A stretch of 64,000 nucleotides of DNA from Duganella qianjiadongensis. Its GTDB lineage: Bacteria; Pseudomonadota; Gammaproteobacteria; Burkholderiales; Burkholderiaceae_D. Positions 15,350 to 23,775 of this stretch are shown here, in pieces. The stretch lies in contig NZ_WWCM01000005.1 of assembly GCF_009857915.1 (NCBI RefSeq), positions 124,001 to 188,000 of the forward strand, given 5' to 3'. Position 1 is the first letter of the stretch, and every line of letters begins with the position of its first letter. The notes below the pieces were generated by a model, which was not told the origin of the DNA, searched no databases, and was given only the letters and a program-made list of their open reading frames with translations. The translations under genes were made by a program, and so were the position numbers.

Positions 15350-17841
15350 GGCCCGCGACCGGCAAGGGCCGTGTTCTGCTGGCGCTGCTGGTCAGCGCGG
15401 GATTGCTGGCCGAGGGCAGTGCGCTGGCGGCATCTGCCAGCCCCGTTCCTGGGGTGGCGGCCACCACCACTCTGGCCGATCTGACGCGCGACCTGCCGAA
15501 GCAGGGCGGCCTGTTCGATCTGTGGCGCGACACGGCCAAGGGCCGCGTGCTGCTGGGCGTGAGTACGCTGGAACAGCCGTTTCTGCTGGTGAGTTCCCTG
15601 CCTTACGCGCTCGGTTCGAACGATGTGGGGCTGGATCGGGGGCAGGGCGGCGAAATGCAGATGGTGCACTTCGAGCGGCATGGCAATAAGCTATTCCTGC
15701 TACGCGATAACACTGCCTACGTGGCCAATTCCGCCGATGCCGACGAACGTGCGGCAGTGCGCGAATCGTTCGCCGCTGCCGTGCTGTGGACGGGCGAGAT
15801 ACTGGCCACGGAAGGCAGCCTGCATCTGGTGGATTTTTCCAGCTTCCTGCTGGCCGACCGCCACGGCGTGAGCGCCCGGCTGGCGGCGACCAGGCAGGGT
15901 AACTATCAGGTAGATACAGCGCGCAGCGCGGTGCTGGCCGAGCAGGCCAGGGCTTTCCCCGATAATCTGGAGCTGGAAGCACTGCTCACTTTCAGCGGGC
16001 CAGCCAGCGGCGAGTTTGTCCGTCAGGTTGCTGCCGATGCCGCCAGTGTGGCGCTGCGCCAGCGCATCAGCATGGTGCGCCTGCCCGCGCTCGATAGCGG
16101 CTGGCGTCCGCGCAGCTATCACCCGTATTCAGGCGGCTTCGATGTCAGCTACTTTGATTTTGCCACGCCGCTCGCCAGCAGCATCGACGTGCACTGGCAG
16201 GTCAGGCACCGGCTCGAAAAAATCGATCCTTCCGCTCCTGTCAGCAAGGTCAAAAAGCCCATCGTTTATTACGTCGACCGTGGCGCGCCCGAGCCGGTGC
16301 GCTCCGCGCTGATCGAAGGTGCTTCGTGGTGGGCCAGCGCTTTCGAGAAGGCCGGCTTCAGGGATGCCTTCCGCGTCGAACTGCTGCCAGAAGGCGTGGA
16401 CGCGATGGACATCCGCTATAACCTGATCCACTGGGTGCACCGCGCCACACGGGGCTGGTCCTACGGGAATGCGCTGGCTGATCCGCGCACCGGCCAGATT
16501 CTGCGCGGCGCCGTCACGCTGGGCTCGCAGCGCGTGCGGCAGGACATACTGATCGCGGAAAGTCTGCTGGCGCCTTATGGCAAGGACGCTCCCGCCGACC
16601 GGGCGCAGCTGGCCGAGCAGATGGCACTGGCGCGTCTGCGCCAGCTGGCGGCGCACGAAGTCGGCCACACGCTGGGGTTTGCCCATAACTTTGCGGCCAG
16701 CCGGCACGGCAACGGCTCGGTGATGGACTACCCGCATCCGCTGCTCAAGCTCGACGGCGCGGGCAAGCCCAGTCTGGCCGATGCCTACGGCGTGGGAGTG
16801 GGCCCATGGGACGACTACATCGTGCGCTATATCTACGGCGATTTCGGTCAGGGCGAGCAGGAACAGCAGGCGCTGGCAGCCTTGCGTGCCAGCGCGCATC
16901 AGGCCGGCATGCAGTATGTGAGTGATCAGGATGCGCGCACACCGGGCGCCAGCCATCCGGATGGCCTGCTGTGGGACTTCGGCGCCGACAGCCTGCGTAG
17001 CTGGGACCAGCTGACGGCAGTGCGTCAGCGTGCGCTGTCCGGCTTTTCCTACGATGTGCTGCCGGCAGCACGCCAGGCGGGTGAACTGGAAGCGCGGCTG
17101 GTACCGGTGTATCTGCTCCAGCGCTATCAGGGCGAAGCGCTGGCACGTCTGGTGGGCGGCGCCAGTTTCGATAGCACCAGCGCGGGCGATATCCGCGCCG
17201 GCAGCGCGCTGGCGGGCACCCGCGTCACGCCGGCCGCCCAGCAGAAGCAGGCGCTGGCCCGTCTGAGCGACACCTTTACCGCCGAATATCTGGCTTTGCC
17301 TGCAGCGCTACTCGATGTGCTGACGCCGCCGGCCGTGGGCTATGAACGGGGCCGCGAGTACTTCGCCAGCCGCATGGCCTCGGTATTCGACGCGCTTTCC
17401 ATGGTGGAAGCGGGGGCGGCGCAAACTGCGACTTTCCTGTTCGATGCCGAGCGCCTCAACCGGCTGGCATGGCAGCAGGCGCGCGATGCCCGCCAGCCGG
17501 GGGTGGATACCGTGCTGGCGCAGGTGCTGGGCAAGAGCTGGCAGCGTGGCGCCGTGCCGGCCAGCGTGGCCGGCGGCGAGGCGGTGCAGCTGGCGGCTAA
17601 CTGGGTGGTGCTCGATGCGCTGCTTAACGTGCTCGATAGCGGCAAGCTGCATCCGCAGGTGGCGGCGCAGGTGCGCGGCGGTGTGCAGCAGCTGGCAGCC
17701 TGGCTGCAGCAGCATCCGGGGCAGGGCAGCACGGCGGCCAGCCGCAAACAGGCCGCCGAACTGATACTGGCCTATCTGCATGACCCGCACAGTGTGAAAT
17801 TGCGCACCTTGCCGGTGATACCGCCCGGTGCGCCTATCTGA
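15346..17841 (+). CDS. Secreted zinc metalloprotease (DUF5117/DUF4953-type)
   Basis: An 831-residue protein with a signal peptide (about 1-29) and an extended metzincin-like zinc site HEVGHTLGFAHN beginning at H437 (zinc ligands H437, H441 and H447, catalytic E438), followed by SVMDYPHP, a Met-turn-like segment. The N-terminal half (GGLFDLWRDTAKGRVLLGV..., FLLVSSLPYALGSNDVGLDRGQ) matches the DUF5117/5118 type of large bacterial 'zinc-dependent metalloproteases'. The substrate is unknown. Translation is coupled to the prolyl oligopeptidase upstream by a 4-base overlap. Predicted location is periplasmic or extracellular. The NtrC-like sites of the following amt gene begin directly after its stop codon. 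Confidence 0.88.
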   Translation: MRPATGKGRVLLALLVSAGLLAEGSALAASASPVPGVAATTTLADLTRDLPKQGGLFDLWRDTAKGRVLLGVSTLEQPFLLVSSLPYALGSNDVGLDRGQGGEMQMVHFERHGNKLFLLRDNTAYVANSADADERAAVRESFAAAVLWTGEILATEGSLHLVDFSSFLLADRHGVSARLAATRQGNYQVDTARSAVLAEQARAFPDNLELEALLTFSGPASGEFVRQVAADAASVALRQRISMVRLPALDSGWRPRSYHPYSGGFDVSYFDFATPLASSIDVHWQVRHRLEKIDPSAPVSKVKKPIVYYVDRGAPEPVRSALIEGASWWASAFEKAGFRDAFRVELLPEGVDAMDIRYNLIHWVHRATRGWSYGNALADPRTGQILRGAVTLGSQRVRQDILIAESLLAPYGKDAPADRAQLAEQMALARLRQLAAHEVGHTLGFAHNFAASRHGNGSVMDYPHPLLKLDGAGKPSLADAYGVGVGPWDDYIVRYIYGDFGQGEQEQQALAALRASAHQAGMQYVSDQDARTPGASHPDGLLWDFGADSLRSWDQLTAVRQRALSGFSYDVLPAARQAGELEARLVPVYLLQRYQGEALARLVGGASFDSTSAGDIRAGSALAGTRVTPAAQQKQALARLSDTFTAEYLALPAALLDVLTPPAVGYERGREYFASRMASVFDALSMVEAGAAQTATFLFDAERLNRLAWQQARDARQPGVDTVLAQVLGKSWQRGAVPASVAGGEAVQLAANWVVLDALLNVLDSGKLHPQVAAQVRGGVQQLAAWLQQHPGQGSTAASRKQAAELILAYLHDPHSVKLRTLPVIPPGAPI

Positions 17842-17845
17842 TTTT

Positions 17846-17860
17846 GCACCAAAATGATGC
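17846..17860. promoter_or_regulatory. NtrC-like binding site 1 upstream of amt
   Basis: GCACCAAAATGATGC matches the known NtrC operator form GCAC-N7-GTGC, with one departure in the right half (ATGC). It lies 102 bases before the sigma-54-type promoter, a usual enhancer distance. Confidence 0.65.
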
Positions 17861-17868
17861 CTTAAATC

Positions 17869-17893
17869 GGTGCGCACGATTTTAGTGCGCACC
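17869..17893. promoter_or_regulatory. NtrC-like binding site 2 upstream of amt
   Basis: A perfect inverted repeat with 9-base arms, GGTGCGCAC-N7-GTGCGCACC, contains the NtrC core GCAC-N7-GTGC. Together with site 1 it would form the paired enhancer that cooperative NtrC binding requires. Its centre is about 70 bases before the -24/-12 element. Confidence 0.7.
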
Positions 17894-17938
17894 TATGCAC
17901 AAAAACAAAACATCATGAAATCAAGCACTTAATTGGTC

Positions 17939-17962
17939 GCACCAAATTGGTACGATTATTGC
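17939..17962 (+). promoter_or_regulatory. Sigma-54-type promoter of amt, overlapping a third NtrC-like half-palindrome
   Basis: TGGTACGATTATTGC at 17948-17962 fits the sigma-54 consensus TGGCACRNNNNTTGC at all but one position, with correct spacing between the -24 GG and -12 GC. GCACCAAATTGGTAC at 17939-17953 resembles the two upstream NtrC sites and overlaps the -24 box, so it may be coincidental or a governor site. The amt start codon is 51 bases downstream. Confidence 0.75.
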
Positions 17963-18012
17963 TCCAACTAAATGCATACAACAATTTCTGCATTATTTTG
18001 GGGAGTAATCTG

Positions 18013-19215
18013 ATGGGTGATTTTAAAAGCGGCGCCGATGCACTGTTTATCCTGCTCGGTGCCATCATGATTCTGGCCATGCATGCCGGTTTCGCGTTTC
18101 TGGAACTGGGCACGGTGCGCAAGAAGAACCAGGTGAATGCGCTGGTCAAGATTCTGGTCGACTTTGCGGTGTCCACCATCGCCTATTTCTTTGTCGGCTA
18201 CAGCATAGCCTACGGTATCAACTTCTTCGCCTCGGCCGATGTGCTGGCCGAGAAGAATGGCTACGAGCTGGTGAAGTTCTTCTTCCTGCTCACCTTTGCC
18301 GCCGCCATACCGGCGATTATCTCGGGCGGCATCGCCGAGCGTGCCCGCTTCCATCCGCAGACGGTGGCCACGGCTTTGCTGGTGGGGCTGGTCTATCCCT
18401 TCTTCGAGGGCATAGTCTGGAACCACCGCTTAGGCGTGCAGGAGTGGCTGGTGTCGGCGCTGGGCGCAGAGTTCCATGACTTCGCCGGTTCCGTGGTGGT
18501 GCACGCCGTGGGCGGCTGGATTGCGCTGCCTGCCGTGCTGCTGCTGGGTGCCCGCCGCGGCCGCTACATGAAAAATGGTGCGATAGCTGCCCATCCGCCA
18601 TCGTCGATTCCTTTCCTCGCACTGGGGGCATGGATACTGACGGTGGGCTGGTTCGGTTTCAACGTGATGAGCGCGCAGGCGCTGGACAAGATGAACGGAC
18701 TGGTCGCCGTGAATTCGCTGATGGCCATGGTGGGCGGTACGCTGGTAGCGCTGGTGATGGGCAAGAATGACCCGGGCTTTGCCTACAATGGTCCGCTGGC
18801 CGGTCTGGTGGCCGTGTGCGCCGGTTCCGATCTGATGCACCCGCTTGGCGCGCTGATCACTGGCTGCGTTGCCGGTGCCCTGTTCGTCTCGATGTTCACG
18901 CTGGCCCAGAATAAATGGAAGATCGACGATGTGCTGGGCGTTTGGCCCTTGCATGGTCTGTGCGGTGCATGGGGCGGTATTGCCGCCGGTATCTTCGGCC
19001 TGAAGTCGCTCGGCGGCGTGGGCGGCGTGACGTTTGCGGCGCAGCTGGCCGGTACTGCGCTGGGCGTGGTGATTGCGCTCGCCGGCGGGGCTATTGTCTA
19101 TGGTGGCATCAAGGCGGTGATGGGCCTGCGACTGGATCCGGAAGATGAGTTCCAGGGCGCCGATCTGGCCATCCACCGCATCAGTTCCACGCCGGAGCGC
19201 GAATCGAGCTGGTAA
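18013..19215 (+). CDS. amt: Ammonium transporter
   Basis: A 400-residue Amt/MEP/Rh protein with about 11 membrane segments. Family signatures include VHAVGGWIALPAVLLLGARRGRY, FNVMSAQALDKMNGLVAVNSLMA-like pore segments and the pore His in VWPLHGLCGAWGG. It carries NH4+/NH3 across the inner membrane for nitrogen assimilation. ATG 18013 is preferred because GGGGAG precedes it and MGDFKSGADALF is a typical start; longer in-frame starts have no ribosome-binding site. The usual partner gene glnK is not next to it. Upstream NtrC-like sites and a sigma-54-type promoter predict induction under nitrogen limitation. Confidence 0.94.
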   Translation: MGDFKSGADALFILLGAIMILAMHAGFAFLELGTVRKKNQVNALVKILVDFAVSTIAYFFVGYSIAYGINFFASADVLAEKNGYELVKFFFLLTFAAAIPAIISGGIAERARFHPQTVATALLVGLVYPFFEGIVWNHRLGVQEWLVSALGAEFHDFAGSVVVHAVGGWIALPAVLLLGARRGRYMKNGAIAAHPPSSIPFLALGAWILTVGWFGFNVMSAQALDKMNGLVAVNSLMAMVGGTLVALVMGKNDPGFAYNGPLAGLVAVCAGSDLMHPLGALITGCVAGALFVSMFTLAQNKWKIDDVLGVWPLHGLCGAWGGIAAGIFGLKSLGGVGGVTFAAQLAGTALGVVIALAGGAIVYGGIKAVMGLRLDPEDEFQGADLAIHRISSTPERESSW

Positions 19216-19225
19216 GGCCGGCATG

Positions 19226-19308
19226 CTGCAGCGCTGAGGATATTGCCTCGGGCGCTGCAGTTTCTTAATTGCAATAAGTAAGGCTCCACCCGGAGCCTTT
19301 TTCTTTTT
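19226..19308 (+). terminator. Hairpin plus rho-independent terminator after amt
   Basis: A strong hairpin CTGCAGCGC-GAGG / CCTC-GCGCTGCAG spans 19226-19260. It is followed by a classic terminator, AAGGCTCC-ACCC-GGAGCCTT at 19280-19299, and a T-rich run to 19308. The terminator ends directly at the stop codon of the convergent regulator gene. Confidence 0.85.
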
Positions 19309-19884
19309 CTAGCGGTGGATCACCACCAGCAGGGCCTTGGCCTCGGTTTTGCCTAGGTTGCGGATAATATGCTGCAAGTCACCGGGATAACGTGCTGTCG
19401 CCCCCACTTTCAGCTTGCGCTTGTCGCCGCCCACTTCCACTTCGGCGCTGCCATGCAGCAGTGTCACATGTTCCTGCGCACCGGGGTCGTGCCCCTGCGA
19501 AGCCAGTTCGCCGCCCGGCGCCAGCGTCAGCTCATACCATTCATATTTGCCTGCCAGTTCCATCGGCCCGAGGATGCGCAGGATGTAGCCGGCGTGCTGG
19601 CCGGGCAGAGTGGGGGTCTCGTGGGCTTCCAGTATGCGGATGGTTTCCGGTGCTTTTTCCGCCGTCGCCAGCAATTCTCCGATCTGCACGCCCAGGGCAT
19701 TGGCCAGCCGCCAAGTGATGGCGATGGTGGGATTGGCTTTTTCCCGCTCTATCTGCGACAGCATGGACTTGGACACGCCGGCAATGCGCGACAGATCCTC
19801 CAGTGTCAGCCCGCGGGCCAGGCGTAAACGTTGCAGGGCCGCGCCAACTTCGGGCGGTGCATTGGTTGAAACAGGAGTTTGCAT
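19309..19884 (-). CDS. XRE-family regulator with C-terminal cupin domain
   Basis: A 191-residue regulator: a Cro/CI-type helix-turn-helix (residues about 14-68, LEDLSRIAGVSKSMLSQIEREK) and a C-terminal cupin fold (about 110-190, with PGGELASQGHDPGAQEHVTLLHGSAEV). This HTH-cupin class (SutR/PuuR-like) senses small metabolites through the cupin. It is divergent from kbl-tdh, with two palindromic sites in the 159-base gap, so it probably controls threonine breakdown and itself. Which ligand it senses is not shown; threonine or glycine would be logical. Its stop codon abuts the amt terminator. Confidence 0.9.
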   Translation of the reverse strand: MQTPVSTNAPPEVGAALQRLRLARGLTLEDLSRIAGVSKSMLSQIEREKANPTIAITWRLANALGVQIGELLATAEKAPETIRILEAHETPTLPGQHAGYILRILGPMELAGKYEWYELTLAPGGELASQGHDPGAQEHVTLLHGSAEVEVGGDKRKLKVGATARYPGDLQHIIRNLGKTEAKALLVVIHR

Positions 19885-19965
19885 TGTTTTATTCGGCGTT
19901 TGGACTAAATTTCAATTGAATCAGCACCCGGCAATGGCTTGCGGAGTTCAATGGGACTCTGTAAT

Positions 19966-20001
19966 ATTCGATATATCGAATTCGTGTTCGAAATAACGAA
20001 T
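19966..20001. promoter_or_regulatory. Palindromic operator candidates between XRE-cupin gene and kbl
   Basis: A perfect 16-base palindrome ATTCGATATATCGAAT (19966-19981) is followed by a second inverted repeat ATTCGT-N10-ACGAAT (19980-20001). Both share the ATTCG half-site and lie in the divergent promoter region, where the XRE-cupin regulator would be expected to bind. The binding itself is inferred. Confidence 0.6.
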
Positions 20002-20043
20002 TTCTCATAACGTAGTGAAATCGTACCACAGACAGGAACCCAT

Positions 20044-21249
20044 ATGAGCATTCAGGCAAAATCCAGCTTCTTTACCGGCCTTCAGGACAACCTCGACCAG
20101 CTGCGCACGCAGGGTCTGTACAAACCGGAGCGCGTACTGGCTTCGCGTCAGGGTGCCGAAGTGATGGGTGAGGATGGCCGAATGCTGATCAATATGTGCG
20201 CCAACAACTATCTGGGCCTGTCCGGCCAGGAGTGGGTGGCCCAGGCCTCCATCGCGGCGACGGAAAAATACGGTTACGGCCTGTCGTCGGTACGTTTCAT
20301 CTGCGGTACCCAGACCGTGCACAAGCAGCTGGAACAGGCCATCTCGAAGTTCCTCGGCACCGAAGACACCATATTGTACGCGGCGGCTTTCGACGCCAAC
20401 GGCGGCGTGTTCGAGCCGCTGTTCGACGAGAACGATGCCATCATCTCCGATGCGCTTAACCACGCCTCCATCATCGACGGTATCCGTTTGTGCAAGGCTG
20501 CGCGCTTCCGCTATGCCCACAACGATATGGCCGATCTGGAAGCCCAGCTGCAGGCAGCTGCCGACAAGCGCCACAAAGTGATCGTGACGGACGGCGTGTT
20601 CTCGATGGACGGCACGATTGCCCAGCTGGACAAGATCTGCGATCTGGCCGACAAATACGGCGCGCTGGTGATGATAGACGAATGCCATGCTTCCGGTTTC
20701 ATGGGCCCGACTGGCCGCGGCACCCACGAGCACCACAATGTGATGGGCCGTGTCGACATCATCACCGGCACGCTGGGCAAGGCGCTGGGCGGCGCCATGG
20801 GCGGCTTCACGTCGGCCCGCAAGGAAGTGATCGAGATGCTGCGCCAGAAGTCGCGGCCTTACCTGTTCTCCAACACGCTGGCACCGGCCATCGCCGGTGC
20901 TTCGCTGGCCGTGCTGGAACAGCTGTCCGCTTCGACCGAACTGCGTGACCGCCTGCATGAAAATACCGCCTTCTTCCGTAGCGAGATCGAGCGTATCGGC
21001 TTCACCATCAAGCCCGGCACCCACCCTGTCGTCCCGGTGATGCTGTTCGATGCGCAGGTGGCGCAGAAATTCGCCGCCCGTATGTACGAGCTGGGCGTGC
21101 TGCTGAGCGGCTTCTTCTATCCGGTGGTGCCGATGGGGCAGGCGCGCGTACGCGTGCAGCTGTCGGCCGCCCATAGCCGCGCGCAACTGGTCACCGTACT
21201 CAAGGCATTCGAACAGGCCGGCCACGAGCTGGGCCTGCTGAAGAACTAA
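20044..21249 (+). CDS. kbl: Glycine C-acetyltransferase (2-amino-3-ketobutyrate CoA ligase)
   Basis: A 401-residue fold-type I PLP enzyme of the alpha-oxoamine synthase family. It splits 2-amino-3-ketobutyrate with CoA into glycine and acetyl-CoA, the second step of threonine breakdown. The PLP lysine is K246 in TGTLGKALGGAMGG; MCANNYLGLSG near residue 55 and DECHASGFMGPTGRGTHEH near 217-235 are typical of Kbl and separate it from BioF and HemA. The length agrees with E. coli Kbl (398 residues). The threonine dehydrogenase gene follows within 26 bases, so substrate channelling and co-transcription are expected. Confidence 0.96.
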   Translation: MSIQAKSSFFTGLQDNLDQLRTQGLYKPERVLASRQGAEVMGEDGRMLINMCANNYLGLSGQEWVAQASIAATEKYGYGLSSVRFICGTQTVHKQLEQAISKFLGTEDTILYAAAFDANGGVFEPLFDENDAIISDALNHASIIDGIRLCKAARFRYAHNDMADLEAQLQAAADKRHKVIVTDGVFSMDGTIAQLDKICDLADKYGALVMIDECHASGFMGPTGRGTHEHHNVMGRVDIITGTLGKALGGAMGGFTSARKEVIEMLRQKSRPYLFSNTLAPAIAGASLAVLEQLSASTELRDRLHENTAFFRSEIERIGFTIKPGTHPVVPVMLFDAQVAQKFAARMYELGVLLSGFFYPVVPMGQARVRVQLSAAHSRAQLVTVLKAFEQAGHELGLLKN

Positions 21250-21275
21250 ACATGAAAATCGTCAGGAATAAGAAT

Positions 21276-22247
21276 ATGAACACTCAGCAACGCATCCTCG
21301 TTATCGGTGCCAACGGCCAGATCGGCAGTGAACTGGTGGAAGCGCTGGCCGCCCAGCATGGCGCGCAGAATGTGATCGCCGCCGACATCAGCCCGAACAA
21401 TCTGTACAACGCGGCCCGCTACACCACGCTCAACGTGCTCGATAAAGCCGCTCTGGCGGCGCTGGTGGCTAGCGAAGAGATCACCCAGGTGTACCAGCTG
21501 GCGGCCATGCTGTCGGCCACGGGCGAAGCGGCGCCGCTGAAGGCGTGGACGCTGAATATGGATGGCCTGCTCAACATTCTGGAAGTGGCGCGCGAACGCA
21601 ATGCCGTGGGCAAGCCGCTGCGCATCTTCTGGCCGTCCTCGATTGCCGCCTTCGGCCCGAGCACGCCGGCGCAGGATACGCCGCAGACCACGGTGATGGA
21701 CCCGACCACCATCTACGGCATCAGCAAGCTGGCTGGCGAGCGCCTGTGCGAGTACTACTTCATCAAGTATGGCGTGGACGTGCGCAGCATCCGCTATCCG
21801 GGCATCATCAGCTTCAAATCGCCACCGGGCGGCGGCACCACCGACTACGCTATCGCCATCTTCCACTCGGCACTGCGGGGCGAACGCTATGTATCCTTCC
21901 TCGGCCCGCAGACCACGCTGCCGATGATCTACATGCCAGACGCGATCCGCGCCACCATCGAACTGATGGATGCGCCGGCCGAACTGATCAAGGTGCGTTC
22001 GGCCTACAATGTGGCAGGCGTGTCCTTCAATCCGGAACAGCTGGCAGCCGCCATCAGCCGCAAACTGCCGGATTTCAAGATCGCCTACCAGCCGGACAGC
22101 CGCCAGGCCATCGCCGATACCTGGCCGCAGAGTCTGGACGATGCAGCGGCGACGGCAGACTGGGGCTGGCAAGCCCGCATCGGCATCGATGAAATGGTGG
22201 CCGACATGCTGGCCAACGTGGACGTGAGTCTGGGTAAAGCTGCTTGA
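21276..22247 (+). CDS. L-threonine 3-dehydrogenase, short-chain/epimerase type
   Basis: A 323-residue extended short-chain dehydrogenase with NAD-binding GANGQIG at residues 11-17 and catalytic Y147/K151 (YGISK). Together with its place right after kbl this marks the GalE-like threonine dehydrogenase known from Cupriavidus and Flavobacterium, which oxidises L-threonine to 2-amino-3-ketobutyrate; it is unrelated to the zinc-dependent Tdh of E. coli. ATG 21276 is favoured over ATG 21252 because an AGGA sequence sits 9 bases upstream and the sequence from MNTQQRILVIG starts directly on the Rossmann fold. A terminator follows at 22259. Confidence 0.92.
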   Translation: MNTQQRILVIGANGQIGSELVEALAAQHGAQNVIAADISPNNLYNAARYTTLNVLDKAALAALVASEEITQVYQLAAMLSATGEAAPLKAWTLNMDGLLNILEVARERNAVGKPLRIFWPSSIAAFGPSTPAQDTPQTTVMDPTTIYGISKLAGERLCEYYFIKYGVDVRSIRYPGIISFKSPPGGGTTDYAIAIFHSALRGERYVSFLGPQTTLPMIYMPDAIRATIELMDAPAELIKVRSAYNVAGVSFNPEQLAAAISRKLPDFKIAYQPDSRQAIADTWPQSLDDAAATADWGWQARIGIDEMVADMLANVDVSLGKAA

Positions 22248-22258
22248 TCTTCTCCACC

Positions 22259-22287
22259 AAGGCTGTGTATGATGCGCAGCCTTTTTT
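22259..22287 (+). terminator. Rho-independent terminator after kbl-tdh
   Basis: AAGGCTGTG (22259-22267) pairs with CGCAGCCTT (22275-22283) around a 7-base loop and runs into a T tract. It separates the kbl-tdh operon from sdaA. Confidence 0.8.
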
Positions 22288-22341
22288 GTAACACCCGAAA
22301 CAGTACCTAAAAAAATACAGAATTAGAGAGAGACACACACG

Positions 22342-23736
22342 ATGGACATGAGCGTATTTGATCTGTTTAAGATCGGCATCGGCCCCTCCAGCTCCCACAC
22401 GGTGGGACCGATGGTGGCGGCGCGCCGCTTTTTGCTCGATAACGCTCCGCTAGACGACGTCAGCTCAGTCACCGCCGAACTATATGGCTCGCTGGCGCTG
22501 ACGGGCGTGGGCCACGCTACCGACAAGGCGGTGCTGCTTGGCCTGATGGGCGAGACGCCGCAGGACGTCGATCCGGCCAGCGTAGACCAGCAACTGGCGC
22601 AGGCCGAGGCCAGCGGCCAGCTCAATCTGCTGGGCAGCCATGTCGTGCCTTTCCGTCGTGCCGAGCACCTGCTGTTCCACATGGCGGAATCGCTGGCGGA
22701 ACACCCGAACGGCATGCGCTTTACGCTGAGCCGGCGGGACGGCAGCAGCACCAGCAAGGTGTATTACTCGGTAGGCGGCGGCTTTATCCGCGCCGAAGGC
22801 GAGCAGGCAGTGGCGCCGGCAGGCGGTGCAGCGGCGGCACGTCCGTATCCCTTCGATACCATGGCCCAGCTGCTGGCGCATGGCGAGCGCACTGGCCTGA
22901 GCATTCCGCAGATGTTGCGTGCTAACGAGAACGTGCGCTACAGCGATGCCGAACTCGATGCCGGCATGGACCGCATCTGGCAGGTTATGCGCGACTGCAT
23001 CGCCCACGGTCTCTGCACGCCGGGCCAGCTGCCCGGCGGCCTGAACGTCAAGCGCCGCGCCGCCAAACTGTGGCAGCAAGCCAACGACAAGAGCGCCGCC
23101 GCAACACCGGTAAATGATCTACCGCACGACGCGCTGCATCAGGTCAGCCTGTACGCCATGGCCGTCAATGAAGAAAACGCCGCCGGTGGCCGGGTGGTGA
23201 CGGCGCCGACCAACGGCGCGGCGGGCATTATTCCGGCAGTGCTGCGCTACTACGCGGAAGACTGCAAGCCGGCCGACGCGGTGACCGGCGTACGCAATTT
23301 CCTGCTGACGGCAGCTGCTATCGGCATGCTGTGCAAGCGCAATGCCTCGATCTCGGGCGCCGAAATCGGCTGTCAGGGGGAAGTAGGGGTGGCCTGTGCC
23401 ATGGCCGCAGCCGGTCTGGTGGCAGCGCTGGGCGGCAGCAACCAGCAGATCGAAAATGCGGCCGAAATCGGCATCGAGCACCATCTGGGCATGACCTGCG
23501 ATCCTATCGGCGGGCTGGTACAGATTCCCTGCATCGAACGTAATGGCATGGGTGCCGTCAAGGCTATTACGGCGGCATCGCTGGCGCTCAAGGGAGACGG
23601 TACCCACTTCGTCAGTCTGGACGAGGTGATCGAAACCATGCGCCAGACGGGCGCCGACATGCAGGCCAAGTACAAGGAAACCTCGCTGGGCGGTCTGGCC
23701 ATCCACGTCATCACCGTCAACCACGCAGCCTGCTGA
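22342..23736 (+). CDS. sdaA: L-serine ammonia-lyase (iron-sulfur type)
   Basis: A 464-residue single-chain L-serine dehydratase that deaminates serine to pyruvate. It begins with the typical [21 protein letters not shown] and carries the cysteines of the 4Fe-4S cluster region in [39 protein letters not shown] and the C-terminal HAAC. Length and both domains (beta then alpha) match E. coli SdaA (454 residues). It follows threonine-degradation genes, so serine made from glycine may be drained to pyruvate, but a terminator separates them and regulation may differ. It converges on the following minus-strand c-di-GMP gene. Confidence 0.96.
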   Translation: MDMSVFDLFKIGIGPSSSHTVGPMVAARRFLLDNAPLDDVSSVTAELYGSLALTGVGHATDKAVLLGLMGETPQDVDPASVDQQLAQAEASGQLNLLGSHVVPFRRAEHLLFHMAESLAEHPNGMRFTLSRRDGSSTSKVYYSVGGGFIRAEGEQAVAPAGGAAAARPYPFDTMAQLLAHGERTGLSIPQMLRANENVRYSDAELDAGMDRIWQVMRDCIAHGLCTPGQLPGGLNVKRRAAKLWQQANDKSAAATPVNDLPHDALHQVSLYAMAVNEENAAGGRVVTAPTNGAAGIIPAVLRYYAEDCKPADAVTGVRNFLLTAAAIGMLCKRNASISGAEIGCQGEVGVACAMAAAGLVAALGGSNQQIENAAEIGIEHHLGMTCDPIGGLVQIPCIERNGMGAVKAITAASLALKGDGTHFVSLDEVIETMRQTGADMQAKYKETSLGGLAIHVITVNHAAC

Positions 23737-23775
23737 CACTGCGCGCCGGCCGCTGCGTTGCCGGTTCCTGCCGCC

